A stretch of DNA of 64,000 nucleotides from Paramecium sonneborni (taxonomy: Eukaryota > Ciliophora > Oligohymenophorea > Peniculida > Parameciidae). The position numbers and the translations under genes were made by a program. The DNA lies in contig CAJJDN010000123.1 of NCBI GenBank assembly GCA_905182985.1, positions 153,205 through 217,204 on the forward strand. The letters are read 5' to 3'. The notes under the pieces were generated by a model. The model was not told the origin of the DNA, made no database searches, and saw only the letters and a program-made list of their open reading frames with translations. Position 1 is the first letter of the stretch; every line of letters begins with the position of its first letter. This document shows positions 24,132 to 37,871 of this stretch, piece after piece.

Positions 24132-27100
24132 ATGAAATTAAGAGGAGGAGGATGTGGATCTTCAAACATTGTAACCCCATTTCCAATAAAAGCTTAAACT
24201 ACAAAAACGACACCTGGATTAACAACCTAAATTAAATTTCATTGTGATCGGATCGCCAGGTCGTCGGTGACAGTTTTAGATTAAGAAAACAACTTAATGA
24301 ATAGTTTTCAGTTCTTCTCATTGAACCAAAGACAAATATGGGGTTTAGTAAGCAATACTCAATTAAACTAATAATCATTTGAACTTGTCTCATAGAGTTT
24401 AGATACATTAATATCAACATTGTAAAATATTGTAAAATAAAATGCTGGATATTCTTTATATGTCTTCTAAATCATGACATAATTATCTTGGATACTATTT
24501 TCATTCTATACAGCTAATTAAGAAAGATATTTGGATATCAACAAGTAATAACTAATTTTAAGAGAAATGGCTTTGATAAGAGAATAACTAAAAATTGAAA
24601 GAAGGGCAGATAAATTGTTCAATAATTTATACTTTGAGTTTTTTATTACTAAATCCATAATCACAATTTAACCTACAAATTCAAAAGAGGCTGAAGAAAT
24701 ATTACTCTAGTTTTTAGGAGGAGCTCTTAAATCATTAGCTACCTTTACTATTAATGATGATTTAATTTAAAGTCTTAAAAAGAGTGCTATTTACATCTAT
24801 TAAGAAGGGGTTAAATATAGTAGAAAGAGAAAATTAGAAATCATATTTTCACTTTAACAATTAAAATTTTATATCATGGATGAATTGGAAAATGGGAGAG
24901 ATGCTAAACAATTAGCAACCCTTCTCAGTAAAATGTTTTGTGAAATCATTCGGGAATCCACAGATTGGGAAATTTGGTGTAGTTGGATTTAAATATTGTC
25001 TTCATTGTTTCAATTTAAATAAGCTGTTGATGAATTAAAAATTGAACCTTAACTTTCTTAGTATTTATAAGGAAAAGAATATACAATCCCAAATTTCGAT
25101 GGCAGATGCTATGTTTCTATTGACAGTTTCTAAATTTAAAATGATGAAATTTTAAAATTAATATTTGAAAGTAGTTAACCATTACAAGAATTATCTAAAT
25201 TGTAATCATTTATCTTAAATGGATATGGCTTATTATCAAGTTATGAATAATAGTATTTTAATAAGCTATCTGTCATCTAAGCTACTAATTCTACTTTAAA
25301 AAATTATTCTTTTAGTCAATCATAAATTTCCTAATTCATGAATTCTGTTAGTGCCATCTAACAAGGTTAGCAATAATTAATAGAATTATTTAAATAATTA
25401 GTTTCTAATAATGATTAACAGAAGATCAAAGAAGCTGAAGAGTTGTTAAAAGATTTAATTGCTAAAATTATTTAATTAAAAAGAGACTTAGAGCATATAG
25501 AAATTATTTATTAATTTCTTAAAAATGAAATCGATGCAAATCTCATCAATTATTAATTTCCTGAAACAGATAAAATCTTAGTCTTGTACTTGCAAAAATA
25601 CTTAAATTGTTAATTTTCAAGCAAGCAAGTTTAAATAATTGATTTTGATTCCATCTTTTAAACAAAATAAATATCTTAACTATTAGATCAATTTTCATAT
25701 GATGAAATTAATCATGAAATTAGAGAATAAATTCTGTCCAAGACGATTGATCAAGCTTAAGTTGAAAAATTGATTGTTACATTAAAAATGAAAAAGCAAT
25801 AGGAAATAAACAAAATTAATGATGAAAATAAGTGGTTTTATGGGTTTTGCAAGTCTTTAGAATTGACTGAAAAAACTAAATGTTTCATCAATTGGAATTT
25901 ATAAATTTAAGTTATTTTATCAATTAGGCTAAAAATGATTAATTCCTTTAAAGAGGATGAAAAGTTGTAAAGTTTAAAATAAGATATAATATAATAATCT
26001 ATGTTAATGACTTCATATGATCCATTGTAATCCTCATTATAATTTATGTACAATTAATATTTGAAATGCTAAAGTAGTAAATTTCTCTAAAAAATTCCTA
26101 TTGATTAATCACATTAATTTGCTAAAATCTTAAAAGCTGTTACTATTGAAAAATTTATATCAATTAATTAGGTTTTTGGAATTTTAACAAAGTATCTATT
26201 TAAAGAAACCTAACTGAGAAATGATATAAGCATTGACTAAGAAATTTGCAGAATAATCTAAGAAGAATTAAATGATAATATAATTTATTTAAATTAAGTG
26301 TGTAATGGGATAAAAATGATAACAGACTTTTTAAGAAATTAAGGGGAAAATAGTTAAGAATAAAAAGATGATTTAATTGTTCTAAAAGATTAATCTATAT
26401 TTCATGAAATCTACCCAAATTTCAATACAAATTCATTATCTCAAGCTTAAATTATAATAAGTTTGTAAAAATTATCGGTTTACTAAGACGAGTTTTTAAA
26501 ATCATTTGAAACTATGAAAGAGTACATAAAAAATGAAGATAATGAATTTTATTAATACTTAGAAAATAAGAAAGTTTCTATTTCAAATATAATTGAATTA
26601 ATTGACATAGTAAAACTAATGTAAATAACAAATGAAAAAGATAAAGAAATTGCTTTTTTTCTTTGTGAGGATATTCAAAAATAACTAAGTGAATGTTGTA
26701 AGCTAGTTAGAGGAACGTCTGTAAAAATTGAGTAGAAACAATTTGATTGGAATGATGAAATTAAATTCTATGAATCTTTAGTCGACGAAATTAAATAGAT
26801 TAAAACAAGATAACAAGAGTAGGTTTAATAATTTTAAAATATTTTAATTAATTCTGAAAAGGTGTAATCTTAGATCTTAAACTACACTACTTTATTAAAA
26901 TTAGCTGCTAAGAAACCTTAATTTTTGTATTAATCTTAAGAATCTTAAAAACTATTGTAAGATACAATGAATGATTATTGCAGTCAATCTATAGAGACTT
27001 CAATCGACTATTCATAAATTTAACAAATTATATCAGTGAAAGAATTTAGCTAATATCCATCTGAGATAGAACCATAAATTAATTTTATCTTAAGCCAAAT

Positions 27101-30100
27101 AGAAAGCAAAGATGATTAAAAGAAGACAAATGATTATTTCGATCTAATTTAATAAGGAATTAATGATTTATTATCAAATAATCAATGGAGGATTAGACAA
27201 TTTATCGTTTATGAATTGATATAAATGAGAAGAAGTTGTCTCTAGCAAAACTCTTTGACACTCAATTCAGGATTGTATATACGATTTTAGGTTTATGAAA
27301 CTGATAAAAGAATTCGACAGCTTTTTGATGATAAATCAATATAACTATCTAATTAATTGATGAGTAAATATTGGCCTAGTTAAGAAACAATTATTTAAAA
27401 TAAATTAAAAGAAAAGTTAAAAGATTTAAATGAATTGGCCTAATAAATTTCCCTTGAAACATCAGAAAATTATAAATAGCAATTAAGAAAGGAATATTCT
27501 AAATTAGAAAAAGAAATTTAATCTATGTTTGAAAATGTTACTTAAATCTCTAATACACTTGGGATTACAATAATCTTTCTTTAAGATTTAAAATAAGACC
27601 TATTGAGAATAGAAAACTATATTGTTCAAATGTAAGAAACTTTAGATACCATGAGCAAAGATATCAAATATTTAAAAGGTAGAACGATAATTGAATTATT
27701 AGAATTAAGAATGAAAAAGGTTTTGCAATAAAGATTGGTTTTCAATTCAGATAATGTTTATATTCCAATAAAAACAAAAGTAAAATTAAATGATTCTAAA
27801 TTTTCAAATGAAAAAACAAATCTTTTTACAGAAGATATATTTGGAGATGGTGAGATAAATGAGTTTATTTGGAAGTAATAAAAAGATTGTTTTTTAATTC
27901 ATGGTTAAGCTGGATCAGGTAAAAGTACAGCAGCAAGAAAAATAGAGGAATTCTTATGGATGTTTTATTAAAAGAATAAAAAAAGTGATTATATTCCATT
28001 AATACCAATATTTGTATCTTTACCATAATTAAGAGACCCAGTATATTATTGTATTGAAGAAACTCTAAAGTCTGATAATTATAGATTTAATGATAGGTAG
28101 ATTTAAGATTTTTAAGAGGCAGTTGAACAAAGAAAATTAAAATTAGTAATCATAATGGATAGTTATGATGAATTAAAGTCAGATTATATTGGTTTAAATT
28201 TAAATATTTCAAATAAATTATCGAAATGGAGATGTTAAGCAGACAAAAATAAGTTTCCTAAAATTATAACAACTTGTAGAACAGAATTATTTAATATTGC
28301 TGGTTATAATACATGGTTTTTTTCTGAGTCAAACAGCCCTTAATTTTATAAAGAAGTTAAATTATTAAAATTTAATACAGAACAATAGAGATTATATATT
28401 GATCAATATACTTTATTGTGTGTTAAAAGAGATATTAGAGAATTTTATTTTGGTAGTAATAGTACTTAAGATTATTCTGAATATGAGACATTTTTTATTG
28501 ATTTATTGAAATCTTTGAATTTAAGTAAAATTAAATCTGAAAGTATATATATGCTAAATTCAAAAATAATTTAACAAATTTTATTCAAATGTTCAAATTT
28601 TGTATCAAAAGATATGCAAAAAACTTTATCATAATTACTTCAAGAGATTTGGTCAAGTTAATAATATTTAAAATTTATATAAATAATGAAATTAGATAAA
28701 GTTATAGAGACTCCATTTATGGCAGAAATAGTGATGGCTGTTCTTCCTTATATAGTGAGACAAAGATCAGAAATTACTAATGTAAAGAATAGATTTATAA
28801 AAAAATATATATATTTTGCAAAAAGTGAATAATAACTAGTTTAAGTAAGTTAATTAGAGAAATAGGCATTAGATGAATGGCAAACTATAATAAATAATTA
28901 AAATTTTATGAATGAATATCTGTAAGAATTTTCAGAAATTTAAGTTGAGAAATTAATAACAAAGTATTTTTCTAACAATTAGTAGTTTTCAATTATAAAA
29001 AATTCATTGATGTTAGAACCATTATCAACTTATGATTTTTATAGTTAATTTTTGGAACACTATTTTAAGAGATAGATTTATAAATTAAGAGAGGCAGGTG
29101 AATCGATTGATTATGAGTAAATTGGAAGTGAATTATGGAAATTCACTCATCATTTAGCTAATCAAATGACATTTAGAAATATGACTTAAGTTTACTTTTA
29201 ACCTAGTGGTTTAATTTTTAAGAAATCAGAAATTGATTGGAAAGATGAATTCTTTAATGATTAATGTTCAGAAGGTGTATATAAGAGATTATTTAGAAAA
29301 TGTATGCCAATTAAATAAAAAAATGGGATTTATTCATTTAATCATAAATCAATATAAGAGTTTTTAGTAGCTAAATGGTTTGTGGAATTCTTATCAAATA
29401 TTAAGTTTCCAATTGATGAAATATCTAAAAAACAATTATTATTGTATGAATTTTTTAATATGACATGGGATTATGAATATTTAAAGGGATCAATCACTTT
29501 TATTTCAGATAAATTAAGATACAATGAAGAATAAAAGTAATAGCTATTAAGTTTAATTTATTTAACCAGATCAGATGATAATTTTATTACAGCAGGTTCA
29601 AATAGTATGTTATTATTAAATGAGATGGATCATTCTTTTATTGATATGGATTTTAGTAATATTAAATTATCATAAGTTACATTAAGTGGAGCTAATTTTT
29701 TTAATTGTGACTTTTCTAATTCAATTTTTACAGGAGTTACATTATCATCTGTTAATCTCAATTTATCTAAAATAATAAATGCTTAATGGTCTGATATATC
29801 ATTAAATTAATTGCCATAAATTAAAACAAGTTTGGAAAATGTTAGAGGATTAACTTATATTGATAAAGAGAAAATGCTAATTGCAATAGATGATTAAAAA
29901 CCAGAGATGAAATAATATGATATCTTTAAAATTTAGGAAATTAATAAAATTAATATCAAACTAATCCCCAAAAAGGCTATTTTATCAAATAGTCAAAGAA
30001 TTTTGGCTTTATATAATGAAAGTGAAATTCTAATATATGATCTATTTGATATGAAAAATATTTAGTTGATTAATTATGTATAATGTTTTGATAAAGAAAG

Positions 30101-32810
30101 AACTTGTTGTGTTTTTGGGTCTGATGACAAATCATTATTTTTTGGTGGATACAATGGGGTTCATGAATTGAAAATTACTATTGAATTAGTTGAAAGAAGA
30201 GCAGCAAAAAAAATTACAGATAAGGAAAAGAAAAAAGGAAAACTTTAAAATTTAAAGATTGATCCTGATGATAAAGTGGAAATCATTCAATAATAAAAAG
30301 ATTTAACTGTTACTAGTGATTAATTCAAATAAATAATAAATGAATAAGTTTTAGATCTAAGATGTTGTAAGGTTTTGATAATGTAAAAATAATCAAAAAC
30401 GATATGTTTATATAATTAATAAGCTCAATGGATGAAATAAATTGAAACTAAATTTGAAAGGGTTAATTGTATGGATAGTAATTTAGAGTTGAATTTACTG
30501 GCAATAGGAGGTCGTAAGGGTGAAATAAATCTTTACAATTTGTCTTAGATAGGTTAACCTGTTAGTTTGAGCGGACATAAAAAAGCAATCTCAGAGTTAA
30601 GGTTTTCAATTGATGGTAAAATCTTAGTATCATCTTCATTTGATTAATCCATAATATTATGGAGTACATAATAATAATCATAAATTAATTAAGCTAATTT
30701 CACAGCATTTATTAAAATATACTCATTAACATTAATAACAAATACATACTTAGCTGTAACTGGATAAAATCAAGGTTTAATCTAAATTTGGGATTTAGAT
30801 AGTCAAGATACATCAATTATAAATCCATCAGGTCATACTAATATAATTTAATGTTGTATATTTTCATTTGATGGAGCTTTATTAATATCTGGATCAAATG
30901 ATTTATTAATTAAAGTGTGGAATACATAAACTGGATAATAGATAGGCTAGAATCTTGAAAAACACGAATTACCCATTAAGAGCTTAGCTATTTCATAAGA
31001 TTCTAATATTTTATGTTCTGGAGGTGAAGATGGATTTCTATATATATGGGATTTACAAAAATTTTAAATTAAACATGAAGTAAATCATTATTCTTCTCAA
31101 ATAACAAGTGTTTCCATATTTTATTCAGAAGATTAATACAAAATAATAACATTAACTGAAGAAAAATTAATTCATCTTTGGAGCCTACATAATCTATAAG
31201 AATTTATTTTAATATATGATTATAAGGATGAGAATAAAAGAATAATTCCTAATATTGAAACAAAAAAATTATTAGATTTATGTAGAGATTAATAAGTGAA
31301 AGCCTTTGAATCATATAATATTAGTAATTACATAAAAATACAAAATCAATATATTACAGCTTTGGGTATCAGTACAAATGGTTAAAAGAAGTTGATTGGA
31401 ACAAGTGAGGGATACTTAATAATCATAGAAAACAAAGAAATGATATTCAAAAATTAAGCACATAAAAAAAGCAAAATTGATATCATTTATGTGCTTAATG
31501 ATCAATTATTTATTACATCAGGATAAAATTCAATTATCTTTTGGAATATAAATGATTTTACTTAGTATTCTAATTACTAAAGTAAATTTACTAAAATTAA
31601 TGATTGCTTTGTTTAAAATGATAATTTTTATATTTCTATTGATTTTACTATTCGGATTTGGAATATCAGTTAGAAGTCTACTATTAAAGTAATAAAGGAA
31701 AAAAAGAAAGATCATATACATTCTATCTGTATGAAAAATAATGTTACTATATATGCAGGTACTTAAAATGGAAACTTACTAATAATTGATCTCTAAAAAT
31801 CAGATTAATATTAAGTGATACCTGAAATTCATAATGGTAGAATTACTAAAATTGCTTGGATAACTAATTAAAATTAATTTATAACAGCAGGATTAGATGG
31901 ATTGTTAAAATTATGGAAGGATGATAAACCAATCAAAGTTATAGATACAGGTTCTACTGTAAACTCATTCTATCTCTCAAATGATCAAAATTATTTTGTT
32001 TTACACACTTTTGAAGGTTTAAGCATGTGGACATCAGAAGATCTCGTTCTATCTGAAAAAATTGTCAGTTTAAATGACAATTAATCCATTTTAGTTTTGT
32101 TTAATTAAAGAAGAATTATTTGGTCTAAAGATGATCAATTATATTACATTCCAATATTGCAGAAAAAGATTAAATATTCATATGCTTAGGAATCTAACAA
32201 TCATTTTCCTACTGTATTTCTTGTTGATGAAAATAATTTAATCTACTCAGGGGATACTGAAGGCAAACTTGGTTTTTGGAATTACAAAGGAGAAAGAACA
32301 AAGGATTTTCTAGATTTGAATCAGTCAAATATTATTTGCTTAACTTAATCTAATGATAAATCAAAATTATGTATAGCTTTTAAAGAATTAATTAAAGTTA
32401 TTTCAACAGAATCTTACCAGATTATCTATGAAAAGGATTTTAAAGATTTCTCTATAAATAGTATTAATTATTTAAATGAAAAAACATTATTGATAACAAC
32501 TAAATTAAAAGATAAGTAAGTAATAATTTTTGATGAAGAAGATAAATCTATGCTTATTTAGAATGAACATGATGAAGAATTAAGAGGAGCAGCAGTTAAC
32601 TAAAAAACAAACTGCTATCTTACATATAGTGATGATAAATCCATTCGATATTATTAGAAATAAAATTAAACTTATTCTATGAAGTTTTCAATGTCATAAT
32701 TATTAAAATTTGAATCACAAGACACGATTGTTGAAAATAGCACAATAATATCAAAGACTGGAATAGATTTATTATCACTCTTTAAAAATTAAAGAATTGT
32801 TATGCAATGA
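24132..32810 (+). CDS. NACHT NTPase with pentapeptide and WD40 repeats
   Basis: Intronless frame of 2,892 residues (8,679 nt). Residues 1-1200 are helical, Gln/Leu-rich and unrecognised. A NACHT-type STAND ATPase follows: P-loop LIHGQAGSGKST (Lys1264), Walker B LVIIMDSYDEL (Asp1343), sensor-like FPKIITTCRTE, and a downstream NGIYSFNHKSIQEFLVAKWF segment typical of NACHT proteins. Around 1832-1880 lies a short pentapeptide-like stretch (SGANFFNCDFSNSIFTGV). The C-terminal 950 residues are about a dozen or more WD40 repeats (for example SLSGHKKAISELRFSIDG and ISGSNDLLIKVWNTQTG). Family knowledge: WD40 sensors hold STAND ATPases inactive until a signal binds. No known effector domain is recognised at the N-terminus, so the output is unknown. 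Confidence 0.87.
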
Positions 32811-33405
32811 TATTTGAAAATCATTTTTATTCATATAAGCAAATAATATAATCCTACATATCACATTAATATTAATTCATCTGATAATTCTTTTTATTTT
32901 CTATATTATTTTTAATTTGTTCAGATTTCTTTTTTCACTTAAAGATGTATATTCAAATTAATTTTTAATTTTCTTAAACTTCTATGACTAATATATTTTT
33001 TATGATTTATAACTTTTTTATAAAATCTTGCTATTATTATTATTATTACTATTATTATTATTGATTATATGAATTTTTAAAATTACTTCTACTATTATAG
33101 AAAGTGAGAAGTTTCATCTTTGTATATCTTTTTATGCAATTTCAAAATCAATCAATTTAATTTAATCTTTATTGATAGTTAAATATATATAATAAAAAGA
33201 AAATTATAACATATTTAAGAACTTTTTTACAATTTCTATGACAAACTAATATAGCTCAAATTCATCTAGTTGAATATAATTATACATAAAATGAGAACTA
33301 AACGAAATTGATTTTTTGTAGAATTAATCATAATTAAAAGATTAACTAAGCATAGAGTTAGTTAATAAAATAAATTAAATGATATTTAGATACATTTCAT
33401 TATTT
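32811..33405. other. Intergenic, no gene seen
   Basis: About 595 bp between convergent genes (NACHT/WD40 and UDP-glucose dehydrogenase). Contains a short ATT trinucleotide run near 33035-33062. Otherwise featureless AT-rich sequence. Confidence 0.5.
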
Positions 33406-34769
33406 TCATACTCTACCTAATCCGTAATATAGAAATCCAAGTGATTTCATCAGATCTCCTGATAACAAATTTCTGCCATCAAAACAATAAGCTGGTTTTG
33501 CCATTTGATTGAAGGCTTGAGAATAATCTATTTTGATAAATCTATTATATATATTTAAATATGTTACTCTTCCCACTCTGTTAGAATCACAATTGCAGAA
33601 GCCCCTTGGAAAATGCCATCCAAACTTTAATATTATTCTATATTGTCTATTTTACCTTAAGGATCGTAAATTCTTAGTATTGCCTATTCCTCTTGCAACT
33701 TTTTAATAATTATTAAAGAAGCACTTTCTCTTGTATCATTTGTTTTAGCTTTAAATGAAACTCCCAAAATAACAATAATCTTATTTTTTAGACTATTAAA
33801 CATAGATGTAATAATCAAGTTGATAAATCTTTATTTTTGAAATTCATTTAATAAATAAACTTATTTCCAATATTATGCTACTTCATCTAATTAGAGTGAT
33901 TCACATAAATAGATTAAACATAATAAATCTTTTTTTAAACATGATCCACCGAATCCAACAGATGTTTTCAAGAATTTATTACCAATTCTAGTATCACTAC
34001 CAACACATTAAGAAACTAAAAAAATAAAAATAAGTATAATAAATTTACTTTCATTAACATCTGCTCCAATTTTATCACATATAATTGATATGCTATTAAT
34101 TGAAGAAACTCTTTAGGCAAGAAAAGAATTTGCTACAATTTTACTTAATTCAGCTGAATATATATTAGTAAATATTATTTTGTCCTTTGGTATCCATTAC
34201 TCATATAATGATGCCAGTTACTTAGAGGATTCTATAGGTCCACCAATTATAACTCTGTCTGGATTTAAAAGATCTTGAATTGCAGTTCCTTCTGCTAAGA
34301 ATTCAGGATTTGATAAAACACATATATTCTTATTTTGTAAAATAGCATTTATATAATCGCAAGTTTTAATTGGAACAGTTGATTTTTCAACCAATATTAA
34401 TTTCTTAGTCAATGTATATTGTTTTATATCTTGTATACAACTGTCAATATACGATATATCTAATGATGATCCAGCTCCCATTCCAAATTATTTGCTTGGA
34501 GTATTAACAGCCAAAAAAGCAATATCACAGTCCTTTAAAGCAAGATCAATATCGCAAGTGAATATCAAGTTTTTACCTATTGTTTAATTTATATATTCAT
34601 CTAGATTTTCTTCATATACTGGATATTGCTTATTATTCCATTTGTTAATTTGTTATTAATTTATATCGTAAACAACAAATAACTATTCTGGACATTTAGA
34701 AGCCATCACTGCCATTGTTGGTCCTCCTACATATCCTGCTCCAAAGCAACAGACTTTCTTTATTTACAT
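33406..34769 (-). CDS. UGDH: UDP-glucose 6-dehydrogenase
   Basis: Oxidises UDP-glucose to UDP-glucuronate with two NAD+. Introns at 34016-34048 (33 nt) and 33542-33567 (26 nt) give 1,305 nt and 434 residues. N-terminal Rossmann motif [52 protein letters not shown] with the conserved Glu; then the catalytic-Cys signature [15 protein letters not shown], followed by [17 protein letters not shown] and C-terminal [10 protein letters not shown]. Each intron removal restores a strongly conserved stretch ([22 protein letters not shown]). The length lies between bacterial and animal enzymes. It is followed 45 bp upstream on the same strand by the Kelch gene's 3' end. Confidence 0.95.
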
Positions 34770-34814
34770 ATGTTTAAATTAATATTTAATATAAATAAAA
34801 ATGTATAAATAGAT

Positions 34815-36227
34815 TCAATTATGTTTACGAATTGTTTTAAATTTAATTTATATTTAAATAGGATTATACATTAAAAATCCATTTTAACTTAAACCACCAA
34901 AAATAAGCAACTTATCTTCATTATAAACACTACAATGTTCATATCTAAAAGGATATTCCAAATATCCTTATAATTAAACTTTCTACCAAATGTAATTTTT
35001 TAAAAATAATAAATGTAAATCTCCAAAACACTCTATTTCATTTGTACCTCCAAATAATATCAAGGCACTTATCTTTTCATCATAATTCATACTATGAGAT
35101 CGTCTATTTGTAGGTTTCTATCCTATAGTCTCCACACACAATAAGACTGATGGATAAGTATCAATTATTAACTAATATAAATTATTGAGTATATTGTCTT
35201 CACTATCCTTTCCTCCAAAAATATAAATACCTTCCTTTGTAAATAATTAATCTACTTATTCTTCTTTCTTAGAATTTTATGTGTAATCATAATTCATTCT
35301 CAAACATGGATTACCTACTAATGTCGCACTATGATAAGCTATACCTAATTTAAATGGTTATTCATTCTAAATCATTTCTTTCTAATAAAACTTTGGATAA
35401 AATTAGGTGCATTACATATTCTGTAAATTTATCAATTAAAAATCGTTATAAAACTTTGTGTTCAATTCACTATCATCTAATCCTCCAATCAATATTAAAT
35501 GATTATGACTATAATTCCCACTATGATTTCTACGACATCCAATTTAAGTTTAATATTGTTACCATTCTAATTGATCTTCTTCTATACATATTTTAGTTAC
35601 AACATTTGTAGTTTTTCTACTATTCATATTTTTTTCACCTCCAAATGCATATATTATTTTATTTTCATCTATGCTCAAACTAAAATAACAACCTAATCTC
35701 AAATTTGGATTTAACATCTATTTCAATCTTAATTACTCTATTTATTATTAATAAAATTCCTGCTTCCTTTTCCATTAACCATTTAATAATGATATTGCAT
35801 GAATTTCGATATTCTCTCTATGAGAATGTCCTCCAAATACTAATCCATAATCATCATACTTCACTACTCGACTACCTTATCTTGATATTGGTATTGTATA
35901 TTATTATTCATTCTATACAGGAAGCATTACTTATCCTTTGATTATTGTATTTTCAGTGTTCGATAATATATGTTGTATACAATCATATGCCACAGTGTCT
36001 TAAATTTTTTATTGAAACGTAAAATGATTTCTTATCATTCTTTATTTCATATTCAATGCTCTATATGGTTCCTTCAATATTTTCATAGACAATTATTCAT
36101 ATTTCGTTTTCTACTAAAATTTCATTGAAGCTGTATATTTAACCATATGCAATTTGTTCTATGTTAATTATGGTAGCTCAGAATTTAAAGTCTTTCGCTT
36201 CTACAAATTGTCCATTGATACATCCAT
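34815..36227 (-). CDS. Kelch-repeat protein
   Basis: Intronless frame of 470 residues (1,413 nt) starting at ATG 36227. Several kelch units are visible as a hydrophobic strand ending in double glycine: YGLVFGGHSH, IIYAFGGEKN, LILIGGLDDSE, IYIFGGKDSEDN, LILFGGTNEIE, LLIFGGLSQNG. Most are preceded by an R(R/S)..H(S/C)..Y motif (RRNHSGNYS, RRSHSMNYD, RYEHCSVYN). Together they probably close a beta propeller. About 130 basic residues precede the repeats (QKRKTLNSELPQLTQNKLH...). No BTB, F-box or catalytic domain was found. A scaffold or adaptor role is likely, the partner unknown. An upstream in-frame TGA fixes the start region. Confidence 0.8.
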
Positions 36228-36332
36228 ACGATATTTTTGAATATTTATTGGATCTTTACTTTACAATGAGTATATCCTTCTCCTCTCCATTAAATTCATT
36301 AGCTATTTTATATAATTATTTTATATAATGTA

Positions 36333-37802
36333 TCATGTTTAAATTGATTTCAATGAAGAGCTTTTCACATCTAAAAATACTCTATCCATTGCTCCAGAAT
36401 CTCCATTAATATTATTATTAATATTATTATTATTATTATTACTATTATTATTGTTCCCTACAATCAAGGTTTTCGATTTTGCTCTACATAGTAGATTGAA
36501 ATCTGCTTTATCAAATTGAATATTATTTTACTAAATATCATTCTTCTATATTGTAATGAATTTATCATATAATTCACAATTTGGTTTGAATTCCCCTTTA
36601 GCAGATAAACTAAGATTATGAGTTTATTCTAAAAGATTCCTACCAAAATGATTCAATAAAAATAGCTATATTCTTGACAATTCATAAATAACATTTGTAT
36701 AAACTAACTTCTTCCGTGCTTATTACATCAACTCTTAACAAGCTTCTTGATCTTTCTTATTCTTTGATTTCTTCAAATCAGCATAATCAAAGAAATAAAA
36801 CTTTAAAACTTTGTCAATAAAATCACAATCCAATATACGTTCATTATAATGATATATTGCATATTAAATTATCATTAACATATTTATAATGGATCCAACT
36901 TAAGCTAATATTTCACCTAATTTTGGATAAACTATTTATGTGTCATATGACATTGGATCCAATCTTATAAATAAATTAAAATATGATTATTAAACCAATA
37001 GTGTTTACCAAAAGTTTTTCGATGTTGCACTAGTCACAAGTTATGCATTGTAAACATAACCCTTTGAAGCAAATTTTCCAAATATTATTCCTGTATCAAT
37101 TGTTGCTTTTGTTTATGTTAGAATCAATTAACCTTATTAAGCTATCTCATAATCAAAAGACATATAATATTGTTTCTTCACTACTTCAAATTATTGACTA
37201 TTTGGATCATATTATTTCAAATTCAACCAAAAACTTATGTAATTAACTGAAGAGTTAAAGAAATCCTTAATCTCCTCCTCCGATGCACATTCATAACCTT
37301 CATTCAATATTGTTTCATTACAAGATGCTATAACAATCATTAATTCCTTTGTAGCATTCAACTCTCTATTGAAATTACTATTTTAAATTAATTATAAATT
37401 ATCTAGACTCATCAGAGTAGTATTGTATGCAGATTGTTTTTAATTTTCTGTTAACAAAGAAAAAGGTTTTTAGGGAATTCCATCTATAAAATAGATTCCT
37501 ATTGGAGTTAAGATGTTACGTTTCATTCTAAAAGGATCCACTTAAGATTATTCGTATTTCCAATAACAAAATTCAAAAAGCTATTCATTATCAAATAAAA
37601 TTTCAGAATAATTATCAACCTTCATTGTGCTAGTTGATTTTGGAAGTATTTCATTGCTAATCCATTGGTTTATCACATAGATTAAGTAAGCAAAACCTAC
37701 CAAGATTAAGATCAATGAACTTATTCCACCAAGAAAAGACTTTTAAACTTTCTCATTTAAAGTGATCTGTTGTTTGTATGGAACTCCAAAGATATCTGCC
37801 AT
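36333..37802 (-). CDS. Two-TM membrane protein with large ectodomain, unknown
   Basis: Intronless 489-residue frame. A short cytoplasmic N-terminus is followed by TM1 at about residues 22-44 (FLGGISSLILILVGFAYLIYV). About 250 residues with a few Cys follow (ASCNETILNEGYECAS), then TM2 near 300 (GSIINMLMIIQYAIY) and a basic, coiled C-terminus with an Asn-rich run encoded by AAT repeats (36411-36448). The N-in/TM/ectodomain/TM/C-in topology resembles P2X or ENaC-type channels, but no family motif is seen and I do not assign it. Ciliates carry many paralogues of similar layout. It sits 69 bp downstream of the karyopherin gene on the same strand. Confidence 0.7.
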
Positions 37803-37871
37803 TTAAATGAATTTCATATGATTATAGGTTTTATTATTAATAAAGAACTATTTATTTACATAATAATTATT

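Noticed and set aside
36000..36335. An alternative minus-strand frame overlapping the Kelch gene's N-terminus looks protein-like but contains three TGA codons.
   Set aside because: TGA is the only stop in this code and there is no sign of TGA readthrough elsewhere in the window. Chance runs of this length are expected, and the Kelch frame is continuous and in phase.
36411..36448. ATT/AAT trinucleotide run, also 33035-33062 and 55294-55320.
   Set aside because: Short low-complexity runs encoding Asn or lying between genes; no evidence for a satellite or CRISPR-like array.
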